DNA from: Rhizobium sp. WSM4643
GTDB taxonomy: Bacteria > Pseudomonadota > Alphaproteobacteria > Rhizobiales > Rhizobiaceae
NCBI RefSeq assembly: GCF_025152745.1
Contig: NZ_CP104041.1
Location: 310,001-374,000 of the forward strand
Reading direction: 5' to 3'
DNA: 64,000 nt
Shown: piece after piece, positions 18,560-26,953 of the stretch
Layout: every line of letters starts with the position of its first letter
Numbering within the stretch: position 1 is the stretch's first letter
The notes under the pieces: generated by a model
The model's database searches: none
Told to the model about the DNA's origin: nothing
Seen by the model: only the letters and a program-made list of their open reading frames with translations
Translations under genes and position numbers: made by a program

Positions 18560-18883
18560 TCAACGCAGATGGGGAGGGACCACTATCTTGTGTATCTGAA
18601 TACGTTCAGGAAGTTCACACAGCAGTTCTGCATCACGCTCCAGATGATGAACCTGCTCTGGATCACCCTTGGTAAATGCCGTCATCGATTCCATGTCCGC
18701 CCAGTAGGAGATCGTCGTGAACCATGTCTCATCCTCACGGTCTTCGCGCAATAGTTGAACGTCGAGTGCTGTCTTTAGCAGTGGAGGAATTCCCTCTGCG
18801 CGGTTGTAGGCTTCATACTCATCAGCGAGTTCCGGCTTTGTGCGGCCGCGCCAGATACGAGCTATGGTTGGAACTTTCGTCAT
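18560..18883 (-). CDS. Conserved hypothetical protein, ABM/dimeric alpha-beta barrel-like
   Basis: The 107-residue protein (IARIWRGRTKPELADEYEAYNRAEG ... FTTISYWADMESMTAFTKGDPEQVHHLERDAEL) has the pattern of small antibiotic-biosynthesis-monooxygenase-like alpha-beta barrel proteins. An aromatic W-x-D segment is followed by a helix. A GGGAGC ribosome-binding site precedes the ATG. It lies upstream of the LacI operators but on the same strand and is probably a separate unit. Function is unknown; heme degradation or quinone oxidation are family possibilities without specific support. Confidence 0.6.
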   Translation of the reverse strand: MTKVPTIARIWRGRTKPELADEYEAYNRAEGIPPLLKTALDVQLLREDREDETWFTTISYWADMESMTAFTKGDPEQVHHLERDAELLCELPERIQIHKIVVPPHLR

Positions 18884-19057
18884 GTTCTGCTCCCAGTGAC
18901 ATCGGAACTCAGCAAAGCCGATGCGAGGAAATTCCGCGCGAGCGGCAGGGCACCTGGAAAATGTGTCGGCCCAGCACGATGAAAAGTCTTCCCCTATGCC
19001 GCGGGTATAACCGAAGGCTTGCTCTGGGCAGGGAGATGGCTTCGAATGAACTCTCGC

Positions 19058-20593
19058 TCAATCCGTAAGTTTGAGTGTTGCCGTAAACTGCGTCCCCTCC
19101 AGGCGATTGTATCTGGCCTCGCCATGCAGTTGATTGACGAAGGCTTTGATCAGCCGCGTCCCCATCCCGGCGCTGTCCGATCGGCCATCAAATCCAATCC
19201 CGTCATCCGCGACGGTAAGTTGAGATTCCTCTCCTTCAGTCGCGTGCAGCATGACGCGAATATTTCCGGATGCCCGGCCGTCGAATGCGTATTTCATGCT
19301 GTTGGCAATCAACTCGTTGAGCAGGAGGGCAAACGGCGTTGCCTTGTCTGCTGCAATCACGATGTCGTCGATTTCAAAGTCGACGGAAACGGCGCGACCA
19401 TGGACGTCGACGAGCGTCCTGACGAATGATGGGATGAACTCTCGAGCAGATATTCCGCTAAACTGATCGAAGCCGTACATCTGCTCGTGAACTGCGGACA
19501 TCGCAGAAATGCGCTCATTTAATTTTTGAACGGCGTCCGGATCAAAACCCTGCAAGCGCAGCAGGGCCATCACGGTCTGCAGGTTGTTCTTCACGCGATG
19601 GTGTATCTCGCGCATGAGCGTTTCATTCGACCGCAACGCATCCGCAAGCTGCCTGGTGTGCAATGTGTCCACTTTGATGAGATTCTGAATCCACAATGCT
19701 GCGGCTAAAGCACCAACCAGAGCGAAAGCGACCAACAAAGACGCAATTTTGGCATCCTCCCAAAAGGGCTGCATGATCACATGGATATCTGCCGAAGCAA
19801 TGGCCACAAAAGGGGTGCGTTCGAGGATTCGGTATCCGACCAGGCGGTCTTCATGGTCGACTGGCGACACGGAGCGATATGTGCCTGATGTCGCCTTCCT
19901 CATATAGTCGGTAAACAGCTTGTGGTTCCGCATATCGACCGGTCCGGCGGGTTCCGGGTATCGGGCGATAAGTTGCCCGTCGCGTCTTATGAGGCTGACA
20001 ATCGAGTTCTCGCCGATCGCGACCGCGTCCCATATTGGTCTTAGGATGCTCGCGTCGAAGGCAATTACGGCGACGCCGGCGAATACGCCATTTCGTTCGA
20101 GCCTGCGGCTGAAGACGAATATCTGCCGGTGGGAAAGGCGGCTGATGATCAGCGGGGATGTATATTCGTCAGCACCGTTTCTCAGCCGAACGAAGTAGTC
20201 GCGGTCCGTAACGTCGACCGGCCGGATATCGCGGTCATTTGAATAGAGCGTTTTTCCATCGGCCCCGATGACATAGGCAGTGGCCTGAGGAGGCAAGTCG
20301 TAGACGGCAGCGTCGAGATCGCGCACGCGGTCCGCGCCGGGCAAAGTCGTACTCGGCCCCAGAGCATCATCAATTCGGTGCAGGGTCTCCCGAGCAAGGG
20401 AATTCAACCAGTTCGCGTTCGCTGCAACGATTTTGGAGGCGGCGCTGACACGCTCATCGCCCCGGCGAACAGCTGTCTCGTAACTGGATATGAGCCAGAG
20501 CGACAAGAGGGTGGTCACTGACAGAAACATCAGCGCGATGATCGCGAGCGATGCTTTGCCTACGGAGCCAACGTATTTATCGCCACCGATCAT
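19058..20593 (-). CDS. Sensor histidine kinase (HisKA_2/HWE type) with periplasmic dCache-like sensor
   Basis: The 511-residue protein has two transmembrane helices (about residues 14-34 and 283-305) enclosing a large periplasmic domain with Cache-like features (TAYVIGADGKTLYSNDRDIRPVDVTDRDYFVRLRNG). The cytoplasmic part has the HisKA_2 box REIHHRVKNNLQTVMALL with the phosphorylated histidine near residue 330. The ATPase follows, with N-box LLNELIANSMKYAF and G-box ADDGIGFDG. Such kinases often feed the alphaproteobacterial general stress response. No response regulator is adjacent, so it is an orphan here. It is divergent from the GGDEF-EAL gene. Confidence 0.88.
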   Translation of the reverse strand: MIGGDKYVGSVGKASLAIIALMFLSVTTLLSLWLISSYETAVRRGDERVSAASKIVAANANWLNSLARETLHRIDDALGPSTTLPGADRVRDLDAAVYDLPPQATAYVIGADGKTLYSNDRDIRPVDVTDRDYFVRLRNGADEYTSPLIISRLSHRQIFVFSRRLERNGVFAGVAVIAFDASILRPIWDAVAIGENSIVSLIRRDGQLIARYPEPAGPVDMRNHKLFTDYMRKATSGTYRSVSPVDHEDRLVGYRILERTPFVAIASADIHVIMQPFWEDAKIASLLVAFALVGALAAALWIQNLIKVDTLHTRQLADALRSNETLMREIHHRVKNNLQTVMALLRLQGFDPDAVQKLNERISAMSAVHEQMYGFDQFSGISAREFIPSFVRTLVDVHGRAVSVDFEIDDIVIAADKATPFALLLNELIANSMKYAFDGRASGNIRVMLHATEGEESQLTVADDGIGFDGRSDSAGMGTRLIKAFVNQLHGEARYNRLEGTQFTATLKLTD

Positions 20594-20953
20594 CTTTCAG
20601 GCCAATTTCCATTGTGCGGCGACGGCCATATGGGACATTGCAACGCATTCCGAACCATATCCCATAAGCTGATTTCTGACTCTCGAAAATTATGCCGTGC
20701 CCACTCACTCGGGGCTCTCAAGAGCACGACTGCGGATTGTATTTCATAATCGTCTTTAGAGAATGACCGTGACATCGGTCAATCTCACTCCGTGCGAGAA
20801 GGAGGTCAGAAGGTAGAGAAAACCCCTTTCGCACGCGACGTCGGCGCGACTGAAATGATCATCCGGCGCCTATTCGATCAAAATCTAATCAACGGCGTAA
20901 CCTGATTTGAAAGTCGGTTTGGTACGGAGGGTCTCCTTCCGGGAAGTGACGTC
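20594..20953. other. Divergent intergenic region
   Basis: These 360 bases separate the histidine kinase (minus) from the GGDEF-EAL gene (plus) and should hold both promoters. No gene, strong palindrome or confident promoter hexamer pair was identified. The start of the GGDEF-EAL gene is supported by GGAAG just before 20954. Confidence 0.5.
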
Positions 20954-22768
20954 ATGATCCTTGAGTTGCAGAATGCCATTCTGGAAATGATTGCCAAAGG
21001 GGAACCGCTGGCAGCAACGATAGAGCAACTTTGCCTGAAGGTTGAGGCCGCCATTCCTGGGATCATCGCTTCGGTGCTGACGTTTGACGGGAGCCGTCTT
21101 CACACACTGGCTGGCCCCTCCCTTCCGCCTCACTATTCAGCGGCGGTCGACAATCTTGAAGCCGGTCCTCTTGCGGGCTCCTGTGGCGCTGCTGCCTATT
21201 TCGGAGAAGCGGTCATTGTCACCGATATCGAGACTGATCCGCGTTGGCGGGACTTCAAGTCCCTGGTCCTTCCGCTGGGGTTGAAGGCTTGCTGGTCCAG
21301 CCCGATCAAGCGTGGCGACCGGGTGATCGGCACCTTCGCCTTCTACTATCGAGACCACCGCGGTCCAAAGGCCCTCGAACGGGACCTCGTCGATGCTTGT
21401 GCCCATCTCTGCACAATCGCCATCGATCGCGAAGAACGGGTGATGGAACGCCAGCGGCTCACATACAGCGACGCGATGACGGGCCTGTCGAATCGCGCTC
21501 GTTTCAACCAGCTTCTCACCGAAGAGCTGCCTCGATCCCGGCGCGCCTGGGGCATCTTGCTGGTGGACATCGACAACTTGAAACTCGTGAATGACACGTT
21601 CGGGCACGCAGCCGGCGATGCATTGATTCAAGTGGTTGCAGACCGGGTCGCCACGACAGCAGGCTCCCAAAACACGTTTAGGCTCGGTGGAGATGAGTTT
21701 GCTGTCATTGTGTCGGACGACAAAGACCTTGATCTGAATGCGAGGGCGACCGACATCTTCAAAGCACTGTCTTCTCCTTCAACGTGCGACGGTCATGTCG
21801 TCTTTCCCGCCGCAACGATTGGCGGTGCGTTGGCAGAGACGGAAACAAACCCTGACCAGATCCGCCAGAACGCCGATGTGGCGCTCTATCATGCAAAAGA
21901 ACACAACCGCGGCCGGTACGTGCAACACTATCCCGGCCTTGGCACCGCCCTGACCCGACGCTTCAGGGCGGTTCGCGATGTGGGTATCGCCCTGGAAGAC
22001 GATCGGATCGACGCGCATTACCAGCCGATCTTGCGCCTCGATACGCGGGAAATTGTCGGTTTCGAAGCCTTGTGTCGAATGACCACGCCTTCCGGCGAAA
22101 TCATCGCCGCAGCGCATTTCCATGAGGCGACGAAAGACGCGCATATTGCTGCTGAGCTGACCCAACGAATGTTGCTGAGGGTTGCGAGGGACATCCGCAT
22201 CTGGCTCGCCCGGGGCCTTCCCCTCCAACATGTCGGCATCAACCTGTCCGCCGCAGATTTTCGCGGCGGTAATCTGCAAGACAGGCTGTGCCGAATTTTC
22301 GGGGAAGCGGAGGTTCCCCTCAAGCACATCATCCTCGAAGTGACGGAATCGGTTTATCTCGGACAACGGGACTATGTCGTAGCGAACGAGATCAAGGCTC
22401 TTCGGTCCAAGGGTTTGCGGGTAGCCCTCGACGACTTCGGCACGGGCTACGCGTCTTTGACCCACCTGCTGACGGTGCCGGTCGACATCATCAAGATCGA
22501 CAAGTCCTTCATCGACCGCATGGTGCCGGGTGACGCTGGGACCGTCATCGTTGAGGGCCTGATCGGAATAGCTCACAAGCTGGGAATCCGGGTCGTCGCA
22601 GAAGGGATTGAAACAGAACCCCAAGCTGTTCAATTGAGCCAGCTCGGTTGCAAGCTCGGACAGGGCTATCTGTTTTCGAAAGCAGTCGATCGAACGGTTG
22701 CCGCGGCTATTTTAGAGCAGCATGGACAACGGCTCAACCAAAACAAGACCCGTGCCGGAGCCCTATAG
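20954..22768 (+). CDS. GAF-GGDEF-EAL cyclic-di-GMP turnover protein
   Basis: The 604-residue soluble protein has a GAF sensor domain (about residues 15-155), a diguanylate cyclase domain with intact GGDEF (RLGGDEFAV, about residue 244) and a phosphodiesterase domain. The EAL motif (VGFEALCRM, about residue 369) and its metal-binding residues are all present (INLSA, LEVTES, DDFGTGYASL, IIKIDKSFI, VVAEGIET). Both catalytic sites look complete, so it may make and degrade c-di-GMP depending on GAF input. It is followed within 90 bases by an HD-GYP gene on the same strand, suggesting one signalling unit. Confidence 0.92.
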   Translation: MILELQNAILEMIAKGEPLAATIEQLCLKVEAAIPGIIASVLTFDGSRLHTLAGPSLPPHYSAAVDNLEAGPLAGSCGAAAYFGEAVIVTDIETDPRWRDFKSLVLPLGLKACWSSPIKRGDRVIGTFAFYYRDHRGPKALERDLVDACAHLCTIAIDREERVMERQRLTYSDAMTGLSNRARFNQLLTEELPRSRRAWGILLVDIDNLKLVNDTFGHAAGDALIQVVADRVATTAGSQNTFRLGGDEFAVIVSDDKDLDLNARATDIFKALSSPSTCDGHVVFPAATIGGALAETETNPDQIRQNADVALYHAKEHNRGRYVQHYPGLGTALTRRFRAVRDVGIALEDDRIDAHYQPILRLDTREIVGFEALCRMTTPSGEIIAAAHFHEATKDAHIAAELTQRMLLRVARDIRIWLARGLPLQHVGINLSAADFRGGNLQDRLCRIFGEAEVPLKHIILEVTESVYLGQRDYVVANEIKALRSKGLRVALDDFGTGYASLTHLLTVPVDIIKIDKSFIDRMVPGDAGTVIVEGLIGIAHKLGIRVVAEGIETEPQAVQLSQLGCKLGQGYLFSKAVDRTVAAAILEQHGQRLNQNKTRAGAL

Positions 22769-22853
22769 CTTGAGCGAAGGTTTTCGCGCTCGGGCCAGCC
22801 CCGGATACCTGAGACAACGCTTGAGTACCAAGATCATTTTGAACGGATCAGAG

Positions 22854-23813
22854 ATGCGAAAACGGATACATGTCAGCCAATTGCGGGTCGGAATGTATGT
22901 CGAGGACGTCGAAATTGAGGGAGAAGACAGGACACGTCGGTTCAAGCCGTTCCTGATCTCGGCAGCCGGTCAGGTTGATAGTTTGATGGCAAGCCGCCTG
23001 ATGACTGTCGTGATCGACGTCGGAAAAGGTGCCGATGTCGATCCGGGTGGGCCGCAGGACATCGACCGGACTGCGTTTGACGCCCAGCTTCGTGCCGTGT
23101 TTTCGGCAAAGGATATCAAGCAGGCGAGGGAATGCGTCGAGGATACACGGCCGCAGATCCGTCAAATGCTTGCCCACGCCAGGATCAAGGCGTCTTTTGC
23201 CAGTGATGCGGCAAGCGCGGCTGTGGAGCGGATCATGTCGGCAGCCTTCGACAACGCCGGTGCGCTGATTGCAGTCGCAAAGCTGAAGGAAAAGGATGAG
23301 CTGACGTTCCTCCACTCGCTGGCTGTTAGCGCATTGATGATCACCCTGGGGCGCAGCCTCGGTCATGGAGAAGAGGATGTGCGGGTCCTGGGACTCGGCG
23401 GACTGGTTCACGATCTTGGAAAAATGGCGCTCCCGGACGACATCTTGACGAAACCCGGTAAGCTGACGGCCGAGGAAATGGATCTTGTCCGCGGGCACCC
23501 TCAGCGGGGATATGAGCTGGTGTCTTGTGTCGCCCATGTCCCGAAGCCGGTGCTCGACATTTGTCGCTACCACCACGAAAAGTTCGATGGCTCGGGCTAT
23601 CCTGGTCGGATCGCCGGAAAGAAGATCCCTTACGTCGCCCGGCTTGCGGCGATTTGTGACGTTTACGAAGCGCTGACCACCATCAGGCCGTATAAGCGCG
23701 CCTTCTCGCAAGCGGAGGCGATCAATATGATGATGAATTCGCCGGGCCATTTCGATAGCCAGCTTCTTTCCGCATTCGTATCAAAAATGGTGATCAGCGG
23801 CACGCTCCACTAG
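22854..23813 (+). CDS. HD-GYP domain c-di-GMP phosphodiesterase
   Basis: The 319-residue protein has a DUF3391-like N-terminal region (IHVSQLRVGMYVEDVEIEG) and an HD-GYP domain. HDLGK lies near residue 186 and HHEKFDGSGYP near residue 240, followed by the usual ARLAAICDVYEALTTIRPYK. All HD-GYP signature residues appear present, so hydrolysis of c-di-GMP is expected. The start at 22854 aligns with the family N terminus (MRKRIHV), although the ribosome-binding site is weak. Co-oriented with the GGDEF-EAL gene, it adds a second phosphodiesterase type to the same locus. Confidence 0.9.
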   Translation: MRKRIHVSQLRVGMYVEDVEIEGEDRTRRFKPFLISAAGQVDSLMASRLMTVVIDVGKGADVDPGGPQDIDRTAFDAQLRAVFSAKDIKQARECVEDTRPQIRQMLAHARIKASFASDAASAAVERIMSAAFDNAGALIAVAKLKEKDELTFLHSLAVSALMITLGRSLGHGEEDVRVLGLGGLVHDLGKMALPDDILTKPGKLTAEEMDLVRGHPQRGYELVSCVAHVPKPVLDICRYHHEKFDGSGYPGRIAGKKIPYVARLAAICDVYEALTTIRPYKRAFSQAEAINMMMNSPGHFDSQLLSAFVSKMVISGTLH

Positions 23814-23926
23814 AACCGGATGATCTTAGGCCGGATCGGCCTAAAATCTGAATCCTGTTCTACGTTATATAGTTGGAGCGTGATGTCGTCCTAAAACCGC
23901 TCACACTTTTCGGCATCATGCTCCAG
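23811..23926 (+). repeat. RIME-like rhizobial intergenic palindromic repeat, copy 1
   Basis: About 115 bases starting at the HD-GYP stop match, in inverted orientation, the stretch at 48215-48330. Shared blocks include GGCCTAAAATCTGAATCCTG and CACTTTTCGGCATCATGCTC. The element holds two palindromic parts: TTAGGCCGGATCGGCCTAA, and a larger imperfect stem from GAGCGTGATG to GCATCATGCTC. Size and two-palindrome structure fit the Rhizobium intergenic mosaic element (RIME) described from rhizobia. The assignment to that named family is from memory. Confidence 0.75.
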
Positions 23927-24061
23927 AGCCGTCATTTGCCGAACGGCGCGTCGTACCGGCCAAACGTCAATTGCAACTCCGCTCCGGATGGGCGGTCATT
24001 TCGGCGGCAGGGGCCGGTTCATAAGAACGATCCATCGTGCAGCAACGCTGGCCGCTGCAGG

Positions 24062-24742
24062 TCAGCGTCCAAGGTTGCCGGCGGCGGCGATGATCTCCGC
24101 CGCGGTCGGGAAGATGGAGAGGCTGTTCGGTCCGTCGAGCGACTCGATTTGTGCCCAGCCGATGGTGCCCGTCGCATCGACCAGGAAGTGGCCGACGAGC
24201 TGAGTAGCGTGGTTTGCGAAGATCGCATGATCGGCCTCGTCAAGTTCGAAGCCGTCCTTGGCGTTGAGCACCGTGTTGGCTTCCATCGGGTGCAGCGGTT
24301 CCGGCAGTTCGCCCGTGGGGTTGATGCGTGCCGCCTGGAACTGCGCCATCGTTGCGCCATAGGGCCATTCGGGCTGCTCGCAGCTCCCATCGGGCAGGAA
24401 CTCGCCATGCGGCACGCCGTAGGCCCGATGCGTGCGGCAGTCCGGGTCACACAGAAGCGTTATCGGCGTCGGCCGGTGGCGGAAATACAGGCGGGCACGT
24501 TCCACCGGCGTGTTGATAACGGCGACGGTCTCCACCCCGGCGGCGCGCAGGGCCGGCTGTAAGCCGGCAAGCTGTTCTAACTGGCGTCGGCAGAACGGGC
24601 AGTGCAAGCCGCGAAAGAACCCGATCACGAACGGGCGACCGCTCAAGTCGGCGAAAGAGACCGTTCCGTCGAAGTTGGCCGTGGCGAGCGCGAAGGCGGG
24701 GGCAGTTTCTCCCGGTTGCAGCGGGCGTTTCTGGTCTCCCAT
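24062..24742 (-). CDS. AhpC/TSA-family thioredoxin-fold (peroxiredoxin-like) protein
   Basis: The 226-residue protein starts with PLQPGETAPAFALAT...SFADLSGRPFVIGFFRGLHCPFCRRQL, the AhpC/TSA thioredoxin fold, with a CPFC motif at residues 48-51. It lacks a signal peptide, so it is cytoplasmic. The start at 24742 follows AAAGGAA. The C-terminal half (FLVDATGTIGWAQIESL) is typical of alkyl hydroperoxide reductase-like proteins. The CxxC position corresponds to the peroxidatic cysteine region, but the spacing differs from classical 2-Cys enzymes. It may be a peroxidase or a thiol-disulfide reductase. It stands alone after the RIME-like repeat, convergent with the HD-GYP gene. Confidence 0.75.
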   Translation of the reverse strand: MGDQKRPLQPGETAPAFALATANFDGTVSFADLSGRPFVIGFFRGLHCPFCRRQLEQLAGLQPALRAAGVETVAVINTPVERARLYFRHRPTPITLLCDPDCRTHRAYGVPHGEFLPDGSCEQPEWPYGATMAQFQAARINPTGELPEPLHPMEANTVLNAKDGFELDEADHAIFANHATQLVGHFLVDATGTIGWAQIESLDGPNSLSIFPTAAEIIAAAGNLGR

Positions 24743-24934
24743 GGAATAATTCCTTTGCCGCATCGTCCAGGTGGACGACCGAATTTTGACTGTAGCACTT
24801 GTCGCAACAGGGCCTAGCGCTCCATGTTGAGATCGCGAATGTGGTTGCCATTTGGCCCTCCGACCGGCGCTGAGAGCTTGCCGGTAGCGATTGCCGCTCC
24901 TATCTTATTTAGAATAGACTAATGGAGCAACGAG

Positions 24935-25120
24935 ATGGCGGAACTTGTGGCCGAGACTCTACTTGTGGCCGACACTCAAATCGGCACGACGATCGAGATC
25001 ATTCCACCGGAAGACAAAAAGGAACAACCCGACAGTCGTGCTTGCCTTTGCTGCAAGCGCCGGCGTCAGTGGATGGACGATGACGGCTGCGGCATCTGTG
25101 AGGAATGCCTGGCCTCATGA
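24935..25120 (+). CDS. Small Cys-rich (zinc-ribbon-like) protein
   Basis: The 61-residue protein ends with ACLCCKRRRQWMDDDGCGICEECLAS. Cysteines at 37, 39, 40, 52, 55 and 58 form a plausible Zn-binding pair of clusters. A GGAGCAACGAG ribosome-binding site precedes the ATG. The N terminus contains a near-perfect 18-base tandem duplication encoding LVAETL and LVADTQ. It lies 24 bases upstream of a Nudix hydrolase gene and is probably co-transcribed with it. Function is not recognised. Confidence 0.6.
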   Translation: MAELVAETLLVADTQIGTTIEIIPPEDKKEQPDSRACLCCKRRRQWMDDDGCGICEECLAS

Positions 25121-25144
25121 TCGACACAAGAAGGGCACAAGGCG

Positions 25145-25609
25145 ATGGCAATCCGCAGCGCCGGACTTTTGATATACCGGCGCATTTCCAGGGACATCGA
25201 AGTGCTTCTCGTGCATCCGGGTGGTCCTTTCTGGGCTAGGAAAGACGAGGCTGCGTGGTCGATCCCGAAGGGGCTGATCGAGCCGGGAGAGGATGAACTC
25301 GCGGCGGCAATCAGAGAGACTGCCGAAGAGCTGGGTGCAGTAGTCGATGGCAGGTTCACACCGTTGGGCGAATACCGGCAACCTGGCGGAAAGATAGTTG
25401 TCGCGTGGTCGATCGAAGCCGATCCGGTACTAGACGTGAATGTGATACAGACCTCCAAATTTCAAATGGAATGGCCGCCACGGTCCGGCCAGGTAAAACG
25501 CTTTCCGGAAGTCGATCGGGCCGGGTGGTTTTCCCCAGCCGACGCAGCGATAAAACTCTTGAAAGGCCAGCGACCAATACTTGCCGGTCTCCTGAAGCAT
25601 CTGGAATGA
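25145..25609 (+). CDS. Nudix hydrolase
   Basis: The 154-residue protein contains the Nudix box at residues 43-65 (GLIEPGEDELAAAIRETAEELG), matching GX5EX7REUXEEXGU with all catalytic glutamates. It should hydrolyse a nucleoside diphosphate linked to another moiety. The SIPKG before the box and the FPEVDRAGWF near the end are typical of the MutT/diadenosine-polyphosphate-like subgroup, but the substrate cannot be told. It is likely co-transcribed with the preceding small Cys-rich gene. Confidence 0.88.
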   Translation: MAIRSAGLLIYRRISRDIEVLLVHPGGPFWARKDEAAWSIPKGLIEPGEDELAAAIRETAEELGAVVDGRFTPLGEYRQPGGKIVVAWSIEADPVLDVNVIQTSKFQMEWPPRSGQVKRFPEVDRAGWFSPADAAIKLLKGQRPILAGLLKHLE

Positions 25610-25777
25610 TCGGCCGAAGTTCGGTGAACCGTCTCCATCTCGCTACTGTCATGCATGAGGTGCGCGGCAGCCATGAGTTGCTTCTGAAGACAGCCGTCCT
25701 ATCTGACAATGACCGCCATGTGACTGAAATGGAGAAATCGGCGCTGCGACGTGCCCTGGGCGCGCGAGGAGACAATC

Positions 25778-26059
25778 ATGAACGGCATTTCCAAAACCCT
25801 GAACGACATGACGCTTATCGAACGCTCGAGCCTGCTCGACACCGTCGCCGATGCTTTGGAAGCAACGGCCGAGGAGGCGGAAGGCGAGGGCGACACCCGC
25901 TTTGTCGCCAACTCCATCTGCGTCGCGAATACGATTCGCGGGCTATCCGGCGATCTCACGCCGCGCGATCTGATGGCGGCCGAGTTGCTGCTTGAGCAGG
26001 GCATCATGCTCGTCCATCAGTTCTCGAACAGGACGAAGACGAACGGCGTGGTCCACTAG
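25778..26059 (+). CDS. Small conserved hypothetical protein
   Basis: The 93-residue acidic, helix-rich protein (MNGISKTLNDMTLIERSSLLDTVADALEATAEEAEGEGD...) is preceded by a good GAGGAGACAATC ribosome-binding site, so the ATG at 25778 is chosen over an upstream GTG. It has no signal peptide, membrane segment or recognised domain. It lies after the Nudix gene, separated by about 170 bases, and ends 36 bases before the convergent GntR gene. Function unknown. Confidence 0.55.
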   Translation: MNGISKTLNDMTLIERSSLLDTVADALEATAEEAEGEGDTRFVANSICVANTIRGLSGDLTPRDLMAAELLLEQGIMLVHQFSNRTKTNGVVH

Positions 26060-26095
26060 CCGTGGGCGAGGGCAGCTCGAATGCAATGCGGCAGA

Positions 26096-26815
26096 TCAGA
26101 CGAAATAATCCGGGAACGCCTTCCGCAGGTCTTCCACCTTTGCGACGGTGTGGCTGAGATGCTCGCGGATTGCATCGACAGCGGGCTGTTCGTCGCGAGC
26201 GGCAATCGCGTCGATGATGGCGTGGTGGCTATCGAGAATCCTCATGATCTTGCCCTTTTCGGGCAGATGCAGACGACGAACGCGGTCGAGATGGCCGGAC
26301 CGCTCGCGTATCAGCTGGTGGAGGCTGCTGCGCTTGGCGCCTGCGAACAGTGTCTGGTGAAAGAGTTCGTCAAGCTCCTGGAAGATTGCGATCTGATCTG
26401 CGTCGTCGGCGACTGCCGACTGCATCTTGATGATCGACCGGGCTCGCGTGATGACGCTCGAATCTGGATCCGGATCGGTTGCGAGGCGACGGCAAACTTC
26501 GGTTTCCAGCGCAACGCGAAGGAAATGTGCTTCATAAATTTGCGGGATGTCGATCCTGGTCACCACAGTGCGGGACTGCGGGTAAATGCGAACCAAGCCC
26601 TCCTGTTTGAGAAGCTGCAGTGCGTCACGGATGGGCGTCTGGCTGACTTCATAGGTGTCCGTAAGCTCGGTGCGCGACAAGGTGGTGTCCGGCGGCAGCT
26701 GAATGGTGACGATTCGCTTGCGCAGATCATCATAGATCCGCTGGACAGTACTGCCGGCGATGGCTGGAAAGCCAGGTGCAGTCAGGCCAAAGGCGGAGGC
26801 GAACCGGGAATTCAT
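26096..26815 (-). CDS. GntR-family regulator (FCD domain)
   Basis: The 239-residue protein has an N-terminal winged helix (YDDLRKRIVTIQLPPDTTLSRTELTDTYEVSQTPIRDALQLLKQEGLV). An all-helical FCD effector domain (IYEAHFLRVALETEVCRRLA ... FHQTLFAGAKRSSLHQLI ... DSHHAIIDAIAARD) carries the histidines that bind metal in this family. The ATG at 26815 is set by an AAAAGGA site; two further ATGs lie upstream. It is divergent from the sugar-acid dehydratase gene and probably represses the dehydratase-RraA operon, with a sugar acid or its breakdown product as inducer. Confidence 0.88.
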   Translation of the reverse strand: MNSRFASAFGLTAPGFPAIAGSTVQRIYDDLRKRIVTIQLPPDTTLSRTELTDTYEVSQTPIRDALQLLKQEGLVRIYPQSRTVVTRIDIPQIYEAHFLRVALETEVCRRLATDPDPDSSVITRARSIIKMQSAVADDADQIAIFQELDELFHQTLFAGAKRSSLHQLIRERSGHLDRVRRLHLPEKGKIMRILDSHHAIIDAIAARDEQPAVDAIREHLSHTVAKVEDLRKAFPDYFV

Positions 26816-26881
26816 GTGGGGCATCCTTTTAGTCCATTCATAGCTTTGCGCGGCCCAACGCACAAGAACGCAAACTTCCAT

Positions 26882-26895
26882 TGATATATGTGTCA
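26882..26895. promoter_or_regulatory. Candidate GntR operator
   Basis: TGATATATGTGTCA, an imperfect palindrome (TGA-A-AT-T-TCA), lies between the divergent GntR regulator and the dehydratase gene. Its position and partial symmetry suit a GntR/FadR-type site, but a single imperfect copy is weak evidence. Confidence 0.3.
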
Positions 26896-26953
26896 AACTA
26901 AAATATCAGTTCTGCAGACGCGCAGATGAGCAAGCGAAAAGGTGGGGAAAGCC

